Below the pieces are notes generated by a model. The model was not told the origin of the DNA. It made no database searches and saw only the letters and a list, made by a program, of their open reading frames with translations. Position numbers and translations under genes: made by a program. From positions 648,501 through 712,500 of the forward strand of contig NZ_CP146016.1 in NCBI RefSeq assembly GCF_036967215.1: a stretch of 64,000 bases of DNA, read 5' to 3'. This DNA is from Sulfolobus tengchongensis. Its GTDB lineage: Archaea; Thermoproteota; Thermoprotei_A; Sulfolobales; Sulfolobaceae. Positions 55,873-64,000 of the stretch are shown piece by piece (position 1 is the stretch's first letter; each line of letters opens with the position of its first letter).

Positions 55873-56787
55873 ATGATTCTTATTGTAAAAAAGTCAAAAA
55901 TTACAAGAAAAGGTTCAGATATAGTTATAACGACTTCTAAAGGGCAAAGACAGTTTAGTACTTTGGATTTAGATCTTCTGGTGATTATAGGAAGTGAGGT
56001 TGAGCTGGATTCTGGTACTTTGCTCTTTCTCTCTTCAATTAACGCCCCTGTCCTCATTCATGGTAAGAAAACTGATGTGGTTTTGGTTCCACCTTTCTTG
56101 ACTTCTATTTCCTCTATTAGGAAATCTCAGTACACCATTTCGGATTCATTTGCTTTGCTCGTAGCTAAGCGTTTTATTGAGGGGAAGATAAAGGGGATGA
56201 TAAATGTGGCTAAGCACTTCGCATATTTAAATAAGGTGAGCTTAGATTCTGTCCCATCTACGGAAAAAATAGATTCAGCTAAAGATGTTGATGAGTTAAG
56301 GGTTATAGAAGCTGAATTGAGTAGAAAGATGTGGGAGGAGTTAAGGAAATTTCTTCCTTCAGATTTTCCCGGGAGAAAGCCTAGAAATGATGACGTTATA
56401 AATAGGGCTATTGACTACGTTTACTCGTTAGTTTATTCAATATGTACTCATGCGTTGGTCTCAGTGGGCCTTGATCCATTTTACGGTCTTATGCATTCTA
56501 ACTCACCTGGAAAATATTCTTTGACTTATGATTTCTCTGAAATGTTTAAGCCTTTTGCGATTCACGTCGTAATTACTACGATAAGAAAAGGGTTTCCGAT
56601 TAGTTTGGATAAGAGGGGGTACTTGAATTCCTCTTCGCTTACTATATTAACTAAGAACTTTTACGAAATGATGATTAAGAGAAAGATAAGGGGAGTAGTG
56701 TACGTTAAAGCAAATGAGCTAAAGAAAAGTATCATGGAATATAAGTCTTTTACACCATATATTTACAGACCTAAAGATTTTAGTTGA
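55873..56787 (+). CDS. cas1: Cas1 integrase
   Basis: 304 residues. An N-terminal beta domain is followed by the helical domain with catalytic residues at E144 or nearby ([14 protein letters not shown]), His in [13 protein letters not shown] and the acidic residue in [19 protein letters not shown] is the core motif. A TATA box (CTTTTTATAATCC, about 55841) lies some 28 bp before the ATG, so the transcript is leaderless. It adjoins the leader of array 6, with IS debris between. Likely partner: the Cas2 at 50432. Confidence 0.93.
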   Translation: MILIVKKSKITRKGSDIVITTSKGQRQFSTLDLDLLVIIGSEVELDSGTLLFLSSINAPVLIHGKKTDVVLVPPFLTSISSIRKSQYTISDSFALLVAKRFIEGKIKGMINVAKHFAYLNKVSLDSVPSTEKIDSAKDVDELRVIEAELSRKMWEELRKFLPSDFPGRKPRNDDVINRAIDYVYSLVYSICTHALVSVGLDPFYGLMHSNSPGKYSLTYDFSEMFKPFAIHVVITTIRKGFPISLDKRGYLNSSSLTILTKNFYEMMIKRKIRGVVYVKANELKKSIMEYKSFTPYIYRPKDFS

Positions 56788-57330
56788 ATAGATGTTTTGA
56801 GAAAAGGGGCGGTGAGTAAGGCAATTCAATTTTCGCTTTTTTTTTAAATAACGAATAAAGTTAGCTATCTAAATGCTAACATTTTGACATATTTAGAGTT
56901 CATACTTCTGGTTGGATCAAAAAGTATAGATATGTAAAAGAATTGGAAATATAAGAGGCTGTTAGATTGAAAGTAAAGGGAATGTTGAAATGCAGTCATG
57001 AAAATTAGAATGTAGTATGCAGAAAATCAAAAACATAAAGAAATTGTATACACGAAGAGTTGTTTCGTGTAGATATTCAAATACTGACATAATATTCTCT
57101 CAGCGAGTATTATAAGATAAATAATAGAAGATTATATGGATTACAATTTAGCTTGTATTATTTGTCGATTTTCATGATTGCAATCCAATACTACCAAAGT
57201 AAAGTAAATAGATTCTGTATCTCTCTTTGAGATAGGTTCTTTGTCTTACCATCTAATAACATTAAACTTTTTTATTAAAAGATTAGGATGGAAAAAAGAA
57301 TGATAATACATAATGTATACTCACTAAACT
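56788..57330. other. Gene-free stretch with a short inverted-repeat element
   Basis: No gene. Bases 56991-57005 (TGCAGTCATGAAAAT) and 57168-57182 (ATTTTCATGATTGCA) are inverted and match at 13 of 15 positions. A small hairpin (ACACGAA with TTTCGTGT) lies inside. A related arm also occurs near 5446. This may be a decayed MITE. Confidence 0.45.
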
Positions 57331-57900
57331 TAGTTTGTGAAGTTTCTTAAGAGTTTATGTTAAAGTGTCATAATACCGACAATGATAATCATCTCCCCTG
57401 AGAATAAGGAAATATACTAGAGATTGGCCAAAGTACGACGAAAACCTCACAACGAGATATGAGATAATTTTCCCCTACTACGTATTCGAGCGCTCCGCGA
57501 AATTGGTTTACCTCGACTACAAGACAATACACTTAAAGACTAAAAAAACATGCAACTAGACTACGACAAAGTCAAGGATGAAGTAGAACTAATAAGCGAC
57601 GGTACGGGAATAAGCATGGAGGTACATAAGGGCAAAGTGGAAAAAGGAAGGAAAGAGAAGGTTCCTCAAAATAGTAGTTCACGTTAATGCTAATTCCATG
57701 TTTGAAGGACGAGATTCCTAAGGTTAAGTCTGCGATTAAGGAGATTCTTCAAGGTAAGGCTGCTCTTTTGAAGTTCTGGCTTTATCACGTTATGATTGCT
57801 GATTTCTTGGTGAATGAGGTTCATGTTCTCATGACGTAACATGTTACTTGATGAATTTAGTCTAGAGGAAATTTAATGAAACAAATATACACTTTGTAAA
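57331..57900 (+). pseudogene. IS5-like insertion sequence, decayed copy C
   Basis: TAGTTTGTGAAGTTTCTTAAG at the left end and GATGAATTTAGTCTAGAGG near the right. The body is shortened to about 570 bp by internal deletions. It retains pieces such as AGCGACGGTACGGGAATAAGC, which matches the ISDGTGI motif of copy A. Several frameshifts are present. Confidence 0.72.
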
Positions 57901-58116
57901 GAGCAATTCAGATATTACACAGAATAATTACAAATTATGATTTCAAACGTCCACAGAACTTTGTAATCTTCAGTAGACTGTAGTACTAAAGCCATTAGTT
58001 AAATGGAAATCACATTTGTTCTTGTTAACTACGCAAAAAGCGTACTTTATATAGGTCATGGTTAATATATTCGTTAAAATCACCGAAACCGTGAGCAAAC
58101 TGTTTTTACACCTTTA

Positions 58117-60060
58117 TCACAAGAAGAGTAATAAAGCGTTGACGTTCTCGCACTCAACTTTGTTTATTCCCTCACACGCTACGATAGCTGGGGCATATGT
58201 TGAAACTAGCCTAGCAATGTCGGAGAAGTTCTTCCATAAATCATGTTTTAGTGGAATTACAAAGGCGTCGTTTAATGGCCTAATTCTGCCTAACTCAATT
58301 TTCCTTTTTCCTCTTCCTCCATCACTCCTAAGTATAATTCTTGCGTGGGTTCGTTTAAAGAAATTCTCTACTTTCATTAATTTGTTCTCAAACCCTTTGA
58401 GACTACCCGCGTTGATAACGATTTCTGGGATTTGCTTTAGCGGGATATCTTTAAAGCAATCATTTTCATAATCATACTCAAAGTTTCTGATTAACGTAAA
58501 GAAATCGTCTGTCTTGTCTTTATTATTACACCACCTACCTTTAATTCCGCCCGGTCTAAAGGCAAATATGTTGAAGTATTCATTAGCATCCGTAATTGTA
58601 GGTAAATCTACGTTCATCTTTGTTAATTCAACGTTTTGACTATTTGCTAATTTCTTCAAAGTGAGATACACGTTAAATACTACCTCTTCCCTAATTTTAG
58701 CGAACTCAATTTGATCAAGTTTGTCATCAACTCTTTTCTTATACATTTTTTCAGCAAGGGAAAGAAAGCCAAGGTAATCCACGCTTGAAGGGAAGCTTAT
58801 TGCTGGTGCTTTTAAGAATATATGAATTTCAGCTCTTCCAGTTCCATGTCTTCCAAATCTTCCAACTCTTTGAATTAAAGTTTCCACGTCGTGAGCGTGA
58901 ATTATTCCGAAATCAAGGTTTGGAATATCAATGCCAAAGGAAATTGCGTGATTCCCAACTATTATTTTCTCATTTCTAATGTCATTGCTCTTGTAACACT
59001 TACCATAAACGTTATCCAAACCCCAAACTACACTTGCTTGAATTTTATCACACAATTCTACAATATAATAAACTCTGTCAACAATTATTCCAACTTTTCC
59101 ATTTACGTTTGCTAAGAGCTCATCAACGTTCTTAACTATTTCCTCTTGTGGGTCTGAAGTAGTTAAGTGAAAAACAACTAAGTTCTCTTTCCTTATTTGA
59201 TCTCCTTGTGATGAAGGTTTAACTTCAATTGTTTTCTCGCATTCAACGTTTACTGGTGTTGCTGACGAGAAAACGTATTTTGGCTTTCTGTTTACGTTGT
59301 AATCATCAATCATTTTCACTAGAAGTTTGAGGGAAGAACGAGAGAGACCAGTGTAAAGATGAAACTCGTCAATGAAGTAATAACCGTTAAAGAGAAGAGC
59401 GAATTTGTTGAAAATCATACTAGCCTCTGTTTTTTTACCTTTAATAGCCTCTGGATTTCCCTTTACCACTGCCTCAATTATTGTGCCAAAGGATTTCATT
59501 ACTCCTAAGTGAGTAATATACATGTAGGGGTACTCTGGCACAGTGAGGAGGATTAAGTATCTTGTAACCCCATCCTGGAATGGTTGATAGTTATCAAGAA
59601 ATTGAAAGACGTCATTACTGGTCTCACTCGTTAATGTAACCACGTCTATTTCTCCTTCAACTACGTCAATCACCTTACCGTTTTTTGTTAACTCTAGTTT
59701 ACCCTTAAACACTGTGCAGGCGTCGTGACTTTTTCCTTCAGAAGAGGTGCAGGCGTCTTTCACCTCAGTTAAACCCATTTTCTTGAGAGTCTCAACCACT
59801 GACTTTGACTGATCTTTTACTAATTCTCTAGAGGGGTATAATCCAATAATTGGCCTTCTTAACTTCCAGGCGTGAAAGAGCAAAGTGAATATCGTGAATG
59901 TTTTGCCAGATCCAGTAGGGGCTTTTAGACAAATCTTATCGTGATTTTTGAGTTCGTAGTAAAGCTCTTCTTGAAATCTTCTAAGCCTAATTCCATTTAA
60001 GCTTATTTCTCCGCTTTCTATGTAAACTGGTGGTATTATGTATTTATGAGTGGTGATCAT
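58117..60060 (-). CDS. cas3': Cas3' helicase, type I-D
   Basis: 647 residues with no HD domain, as usual for type I-D where the nuclease is on Cas10d. Walker A is at 47-54 (APTGSGKT), motif II reads DEFH (YFIDEFHLYTG) instead of DEAH, then SSATP, and motif VI QRVGRFGRHG. It should unwind target DNA for the Cas10d nuclease. Last gene of the module, 77 bp after csc1. It differs from the I-A Cas3' at 15732 in both length and motif II. Confidence 0.9.
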   Translation of the reverse strand: MITTHKYIIPPVYIESGEISLNGIRLRRFQEELYYELKNHDKICLKAPTGSGKTFTIFTLLFHAWKLRRPIIGLYPSRELVKDQSKSVVETLKKMGLTEVKDACTSSEGKSHDACTVFKGKLELTKNGKVIDVVEGEIDVVTLTSETSNDVFQFLDNYQPFQDGVTRYLILLTVPEYPYMYITHLGVMKSFGTIIEAVVKGNPEAIKGKKTEASMIFNKFALLFNGYYFIDEFHLYTGLSRSSLKLLVKMIDDYNVNRKPKYVFSSATPVNVECEKTIEVKPSSQGDQIRKENLVVFHLTTSDPQEEIVKNVDELLANVNGKVGIIVDRVYYIVELCDKIQASVVWGLDNVYGKCYKSNDIRNEKIIVGNHAISFGIDIPNLDFGIIHAHDVETLIQRVGRFGRHGTGRAEIHIFLKAPAISFPSSVDYLGFLSLAEKMYKKRVDDKLDQIEFAKIREEVVFNVYLTLKKLANSQNVELTKMNVDLPTITDANEYFNIFAFRPGGIKGRWCNNKDKTDDFFTLIRNFEYDYENDCFKDIPLKQIPEIVINAGSLKGFENKLMKVENFFKRTHARIILRSDGGRGKRKIELGRIRPLNDAFVIPLKHDLWKNFSDIARLVSTYAPAIVACEGINKVECENVNALLLFL

Positions 60061-60137
60061 TTTATCACGTCAAGTTGTGTGTCAAACTAATAGTGTAATT
60101 AGAGACTTAGGGCTTAGGAATTAATGCTTAAGAAACC

Positions 60138-60914
60138 TTAGTCCTCACTTATGAAGCTCTCGTTAGGGAATGGTAATTCAAGGTTTACTGTCTCCTGATT
60201 CACTTTACCAACTACATTCCAACACTCTTCAAGTGTTACCCAACCTATTAGCCCTTCTTCAGATGAAGGCGTTTCTAGTACTTTAGAGAAGCTTTTTACC
60301 TCGTAGCCAAACTCAGTAGTATCCTTAAAGTTTACTGGTATTGAGGTTAAACAATCGCTCTTCTTCTCTTTTTTCTGAAGTTTAACTTCTTCTACTTCAA
60401 CTCTCATTATTCCCCATCTCTTCTTTCCAATCCTTATCCACTCTGGTGGAATGAAGCCCTTCTTGCTTACCATATATGTTACGAACTCACTCTCTGGCAT
60501 GAATGCGGTATAACTCGTTAATCTTGGAAAGACATTTTTTGTTTTCCCTCTAAGTAACCAGTAAGTCCAGCTTTCAGAAGACATTAAGAACGAGGACGTT
60601 ATTATCTTTTTAGGTATTGCCGGATAAATGTAAAAGCCTTTCCCTTTTTTAGCCTCTTCAATTACAGCCTTCACACTGGTATAATTTAATTCAGTTTCAC
60701 CACCTCTCTCAGTATAATTAGCTAAATGCATGGAAGGAATTACGAAATAGGCTTCTGAGCTTTTGCCTATTATACCATATATTAGGGGGTAATTGTGAAT
60801 GTAAGGTAAGGGCGTAATGTAAGAACCTAAAGGGTCACCTTGAATTATTGCTGGTCTAACCTCAGAGGAAAAAATGAGAATACCTTCAACCTTAAGAGTG
60901 ACTTTGTAAATCAT
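60138..60914 (-). CDS. csc1: Csc1 (Cas5d-type), type I-D
   Basis: 258 residues. RAMP-like, starting IYKVTLKVEGILIFSSEVRP, with PYIHNYPLIYGIIGKSSEAY as the conserved Csc1 segment. It binds the crRNA tag end. Its ATG is directly after the csc2 stop. No catalytic motif is expected or seen. The call rests on this start, its length and its place beside csc2 and cas10d. Confidence 0.88.
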   Translation of the reverse strand: MIYKVTLKVEGILIFSSEVRPAIIQGDPLGSYITPLPYIHNYPLIYGIIGKSSEAYFVIPSMHLANYTERGGETELNYTSVKAVIEEAKKGKGFYIYPAIPKKIITSSFLMSSESWTYWLLRGKTKNVFPRLTSYTAFMPESEFVTYMVSKKGFIPPEWIRIGKKRWGIMRVEVEEVKLQKKEKKSDCLTSIPVNFKDTTEFGYEVKSFSKVLETPSSEEGLIGWVTLEECWNVVGKVNQETVNLELPFPNESFISED

Positions 60915-62036
60915 CTACTTACCCCTTTTACCTTCTTTTTTCTTATCTGATCCAACTTCCCTCTCTATTGACTTCTTGAAGTTAAGTCCCTCTTGCCATG
61001 CCTTGGCAACTATATCGTGAATGATAAGACCCTTTTCGTCAACTATGGTTTGTCTTATTTTCTCAGCAAAATCATCTCTATCAGAAGTTACTACTATACC
61101 TTTTTTCTTATCCTCAAGGTATTTTTTTATTTCTGGCATAACTTCTTCTACGCTTTCTTTTCCTTTAACTCTTGTAAAGATGTCGTAGCTTGATGACACC
61201 TCAAAAGTTGAGAAGACAACTGCTGGTATGTGTATTTTTATGTTTCCGTAATGAGTAGTCCTACCTCCAATTTTAGTTACTATTGAAAGTGTTGCCATTT
61301 TCAATAGGAAGTCATTTATACTAATATCTTTCATGGCAATTTTACCAACAAATAGTGTGTTTTCTCTGACTAAAGAGTATACGTATAATGCACCAGTTGA
61401 AGTCCCTTCTTCATCTCTACCAATTTTGGTTGTTTTTGAAACATCATCTACTGCATTATGAGTTCTAAGCACTATTGTCTTTGTGTCTGGTAGAGTTGCT
61501 ATGAGTAAATCTCCTTCAATTCTGCTCTTTACATTGTATTTTGCTCCTTCTCTCACCGCATAACCAAATGTCATGCAGTCTGGGCATTCACCACATTGAC
61601 CCCCAATCTTTTCCTCTACGTTATCTTGTTTTCCACCCTTGACGGAAGCGCTAGGCCTTAATGCACATTGCCATTCGTCGCTTTTGTCCCTTATTTTGTC
61701 TATATCTGCTTTGTGTAAGTCATAGTCATGGCGTAATAGTTCTAACTCCTTTCTTCTCCATACGCTTTGTAATTTCTCGTATAGTATGATTGGATATTTC
61801 TCTTTGCCTATAACGGCGTATGAGTAGTCTTCTCCACCTTCATGCCTTATTAGTAACTCATTTTCAGCCCTTATCACTAGATATACATTGATTACTCTAC
61901 CTCTTGGTATTACGTTGCTTGAGTCTACTTTGGATAGATCTGAAAAAAATTCCTTTACCTTTTCATATTCTATTCCAAATATGGATTTGAAGGCTTCTTC
62001 TGGATTGAACTGCTTACTCACTATTCTCACCCGCAC
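60915..62036 (-). CDS. csc2: Csc2 (Cas7-type), type I-D backbone
   Basis: 373 residues. The cysteine knuckle [18 protein letters not shown] is typical of Csc2, as is the loop [20 protein letters not shown], which gives the name-giving glycine-rich RAMP strand. It should form the crRNA filament. It starts within the last 23 bp of cas10d, on the same strand. Confidence 0.92.
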   Translation of the reverse strand: MRVRIVSKQFNPEEAFKSIFGIEYEKVKEFFSDLSKVDSSNVIPRGRVINVYLVIRAENELLIRHEGGEDYSYAVIGKEKYPIILYEKLQSVWRRKELELLRHDYDLHKADIDKIRDKSDEWQCALRPSASVKGGKQDNVEEKIGGQCGECPDCMTFGYAVREGAKYNVKSRIEGDLLIATLPDTKTIVLRTHNAVDDVSKTTKIGRDEEGTSTGALYVYSLVRENTLFVGKIAMKDISINDFLLKMATLSIVTKIGGRTTHYGNIKIHIPAVVFSTFEVSSSYDIFTRVKGKESVEEVMPEIKKYLEDKKKGIVVTSDRDDFAEKIRQTIVDEKGLIIHDIVAKAWQEGLNFKKSIEREVGSDKKKEGKRGK

Positions 62037-64000
62037 GAATTGATTCGAACAAAACGTATAACCAATTAGCTAATGCATTTGATATGGACAAGGAGAGACT
62101 TCTATCCGTTTTGGACTCTATATCGTAGAGAAGAGAAAAAACATCCCTTAAATTAGAGAACAAAATTACCATTTGTTTATCATTAACATCATATTTGTTT
62201 TGTAGTGAGGCTAAGGCAGCATTTGTCGCTATTCCTACCCTATCATCTTTATTAAGTTCAGCTAGAGATGATTTAAAAAACATGTCTCTTCCATCTCTAA
62301 AGAACCCTACTATCTGGTGTTTTGATGGATTTTCCTCCTTTATTATTTCAGTTAGGGTTTTTGCAATTACATACAAGGATTTAGAGAAAGTTTCTCCCAT
62401 TTTACTCACCCTCCCAAACGCTTGATTTAGAAAATACGTATAAGGAAGAAGGGATTTCAAAAAACTTGATTCTTCATTTATAGCCATACCTAGAGCAATT
62501 ACGGAAAGCGAGGAGTCTACTTCTGCGAACCTATCCATATCGCTTATCATGGAGTTGAGATAGTTTCTCCTATCATCTTTATCTTTAATGGCCTTCGTCA
62601 GTGCTAAATATTTTGCCTTATATGCTAAAAGCTGAATTAACAGCCTCTCGTTATTCAAGTTCTTTAACCACAAATAGTTTATATCAGATGACACTTCAAT
62701 GTATTTTGACTGTAACGGGAAATCGTAAACGTTAGCAGTTATGTAGATTGGTGAGGCTAAGAATGATATTGAAATTGATGGAATTTCCGGCAAAATCCCA
62801 TTTAACACTTCTTTAGTTAGCCTAGTGTTTATTGTAGTAATGTTCAATAAGTTTGCTGGGATAACGATTTTAGACCCTAAGTAATCTGGGTGGATCTTTT
62901 TCTCAGAATATGCTAGAGAACCACCAGCGTTACTGAAAATTTTACTAAACTTCTCATTATTTATGACATCTATGAAATACAGTTTCTCGGTAGAAGTTAG
63001 GAAGTCCAAGATCTTAAGCAAGTCTACTGGAACACCAGGGTAAAAGGATACAATAATAAATGGGGTGTTTAATTCTTCGCTCATCAATTTCGCTTCATAA
63101 TTACATATTGGACATACAACCCATCGTTTTGATTCATTATCGATGTCAGCCATAGCCTTTTCTCTGGGAATCCAAATTTCCTTTTTTCCTTTCAATTGAA
63201 AACCATAATGTCCAAAGCTAGCTGATTCTCCATATATAGGTGCTCCGCATACTATACAATAGTTTTTAGGCTCTATTTCTATGGGAGGTAAATCGTTAAC
63301 TATATCACCGTTAAATGCTTTCTTTACTATAGAGACTAATGTCAAATCGATTTTGTTAGAGTCGGAAGAATACCTTTTTTCTATCGCCTCTAAAATCTTG
63401 TTCAAGGCTTTATCTTTATCTATCGTCTTGAGATAGTTCGGAAACCTCTCTTTTACATTCATGTACTTCTTGATGTAACCTTTAGAGGACTTATCACTGC
63501 TGAACTTCTCAAAAAAGTAAGCAATAACTGCATAAGGCAAATCGTTTCTGAAGTCTTCAATTATTTTTCTAGCAACTTCAATTTTTCCCTTATTATCTAA
63601 TAATGACACAATGTCCTCGTAATATTTACATATGCTTGTATGTAGAAAGGCATTTAATTGCTTTGGATTTTTGTTTTCGTCATAAAAAACAGAAAAGTCT
63701 CCTAAATTTGCTCTCCTCCATTCCTCTTCCTTATTTTTGATGCACTCTACTATACTCTTATACTCTCTTCCATTCTCATATTCACTACCGCTTTTACTAC
63801 CTCCTTTAAGCTTACTTGACAAAATGTTATAAAGTGTACTCAAGTTTATCTTATTACTGCCACTCCCTCTACTTAAGAAAATTATTCCATCATGATAAGA
63901 GATTAATGGACGACCGTTTATAGCTTGAATAATCTCCTCTGAGACAATTGACGTGAACAGCCTTGGAGAAGCTTGAAGGTAAGAGAGTTTCAAATTATAA
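62014..64000 (-). CDS. cas10d: Cas10d (Csc3), type I-D large subunit, 5' end outside the window
   Basis: At least 661 residues visible. The frame stays open through the right edge (TAT AAT before the TTG at 63993), so the true start and the N-terminal HD nuclease domain probably lie beyond the window. A zinc site is visible ([10 protein letters not shown] and [10 protein letters not shown]). No GGDD motif is seen, as is usual for Cas10d, which does not make cyclic oligoadenylate. The C-terminal third is helical, like other Cas10 small-subunit-like domains. First visible gene of the module and overlapping csc2. Confidence 0.88.
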   Translation of the reverse strand, partial: YNLKLSYLQASPRLFTSIVSEEIIQAINGRPLISYHDGIIFLSRGSGSNKINLSTLYNILSSKLKGGSKSGSEYENGREYKSIVECIKNKEEEWRRANLGDFSVFYDENKNPKQLNAFLHTSICKYYEDIVSLLDNKGKIEVARKIIEDFRNDLPYAVIAYFFEKFSSDKSSKGYIKKYMNVKERFPNYLKTIDKDKALNKILEAIEKRYSSDSNKIDLTLVSIVKKAFNGDIVNDLPPIEIEPKNYCIVCGAPIYGESASFGHYGFQLKGKKEIWIPREKAMADIDNESKRWVVCPICNYEAKLMSEELNTPFIIVSFYPGVPVDLLKILDFLTSTEKLYFIDVINNEKFSKIFSNAGGSLAYSEKKIHPDYLGSKIVIPANLLNITTINTRLTKEVLNGILPEIPSISISFLASPIYITANVYDFPLQSKYIEVSSDINYLWLKNLNNERLLIQLLAYKAKYLALTKAIKDKDDRRNYLNSMISDMDRFAEVDSSLSVIALGMAINEESSFLKSLLPYTYFLNQAFGRVSKMGETFSKSLYVIAKTLTEIIKEENPSKHQIVGFFRDGRDMFFKSSLAELNKDDRVGIATNAALASLQNKYDVNDKQMVILFSNLRDVFSLLYDIESKTDRSLSLSISNALANWLYVLFESIRAGENSE

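Noticed and set aside
62014-63993. A short Cas10d naturally lacking its HD domain
   Set aside because: The frame is open across the TTG to the window edge, so truncation by the window is the simpler explanation.
1-64000. tRNA or rRNA genes
   Set aside because: I looked for conserved tRNA arms and rRNA motifs and recognised none.

Overview
The window is AT-rich archaeal DNA and fits a Sulfolobales thermoacidophile (Sulfolobus, Saccharolobus, Acidianus or Sulfurisphaera type). The signs are Csa-type I-A cas genes, Csa3 regulators, thermopsin-like secreted proteins, leaderless promoters with TATA boxes about 25-30 bp before the start codon, and 24-nt CRISPR repeats of two Sulfolobales families. 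No database could be searched, so species is not assigned. About a quarter of the window is CRISPR array: six arrays with roughly 265 repeats.

Layout. 1-5.4 kb: a 5'-truncated large P-loop NTPase and an ABC-2 type exporter set. 6.0-14.9 kb: family A arrays 1 and 2, pointing away from each other with near-identical leaders. Between them, where Sulfolobales usually carry adaptation genes, only csa3 remains; the rest is a tnpB element broken by an IS110-family element. 15.0-20.7 kb: a complete type I-A interference operon (csa5, cas7, cas5, cas8a, cas3', cas3''). 20.7-31.8 kb: an IS5-like remnant, family B array 3, a broken vapBC pair at its trailing end, a broken thermopsin gene, a second Csa3-type regulator, and array 4 with an ORF among its degenerate last repeats. 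32.3-33.6 kb: a CARF-PIN protein, a candidate cyclic-oligoadenylate-activated RNase. 34.1-36.3 kb: an intact thermopsin-like surface protein. 36.6-41.7 kb: array 5 and an intact IS200/IS605 element. 41.8-48.9 kb: a complete type III-B Cmr operon (cmr1-4-5-6-cas10-cmr3) with an intact GGDD motif. 50-56.8 kb: cas4-cas2, array 6 and cas1, an adaptation module split by the array. 58-64 kb: a type I-D module (cas3', csc1, csc2, and cas10d running off the window).

How it works together. Arrays 1 and 2 probably feed I-A; arrays 3-6 probably feed I-D and/or III-B. cas1, cas2 and cas4 beside array 6 are the only adaptation genes seen, and no cas6 is present, so crRNA processing must come from elsewhere. 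Intact Cas10 could make cyclic oligoadenylate for the CARF-PIN protein and the two CARF-containing Csa3 regulators.

The most notable points are: a 4-nt shift of the repeat register at the leader end of array 3; a vapC gene cut off exactly at the end of array 3; a 100-codon ORF lying between degenerate repeats of array 4; the CARF-PIN gene; and three families of short inverted-repeat elements, two of which share ends with an IS5-like element present as three decayed copies.
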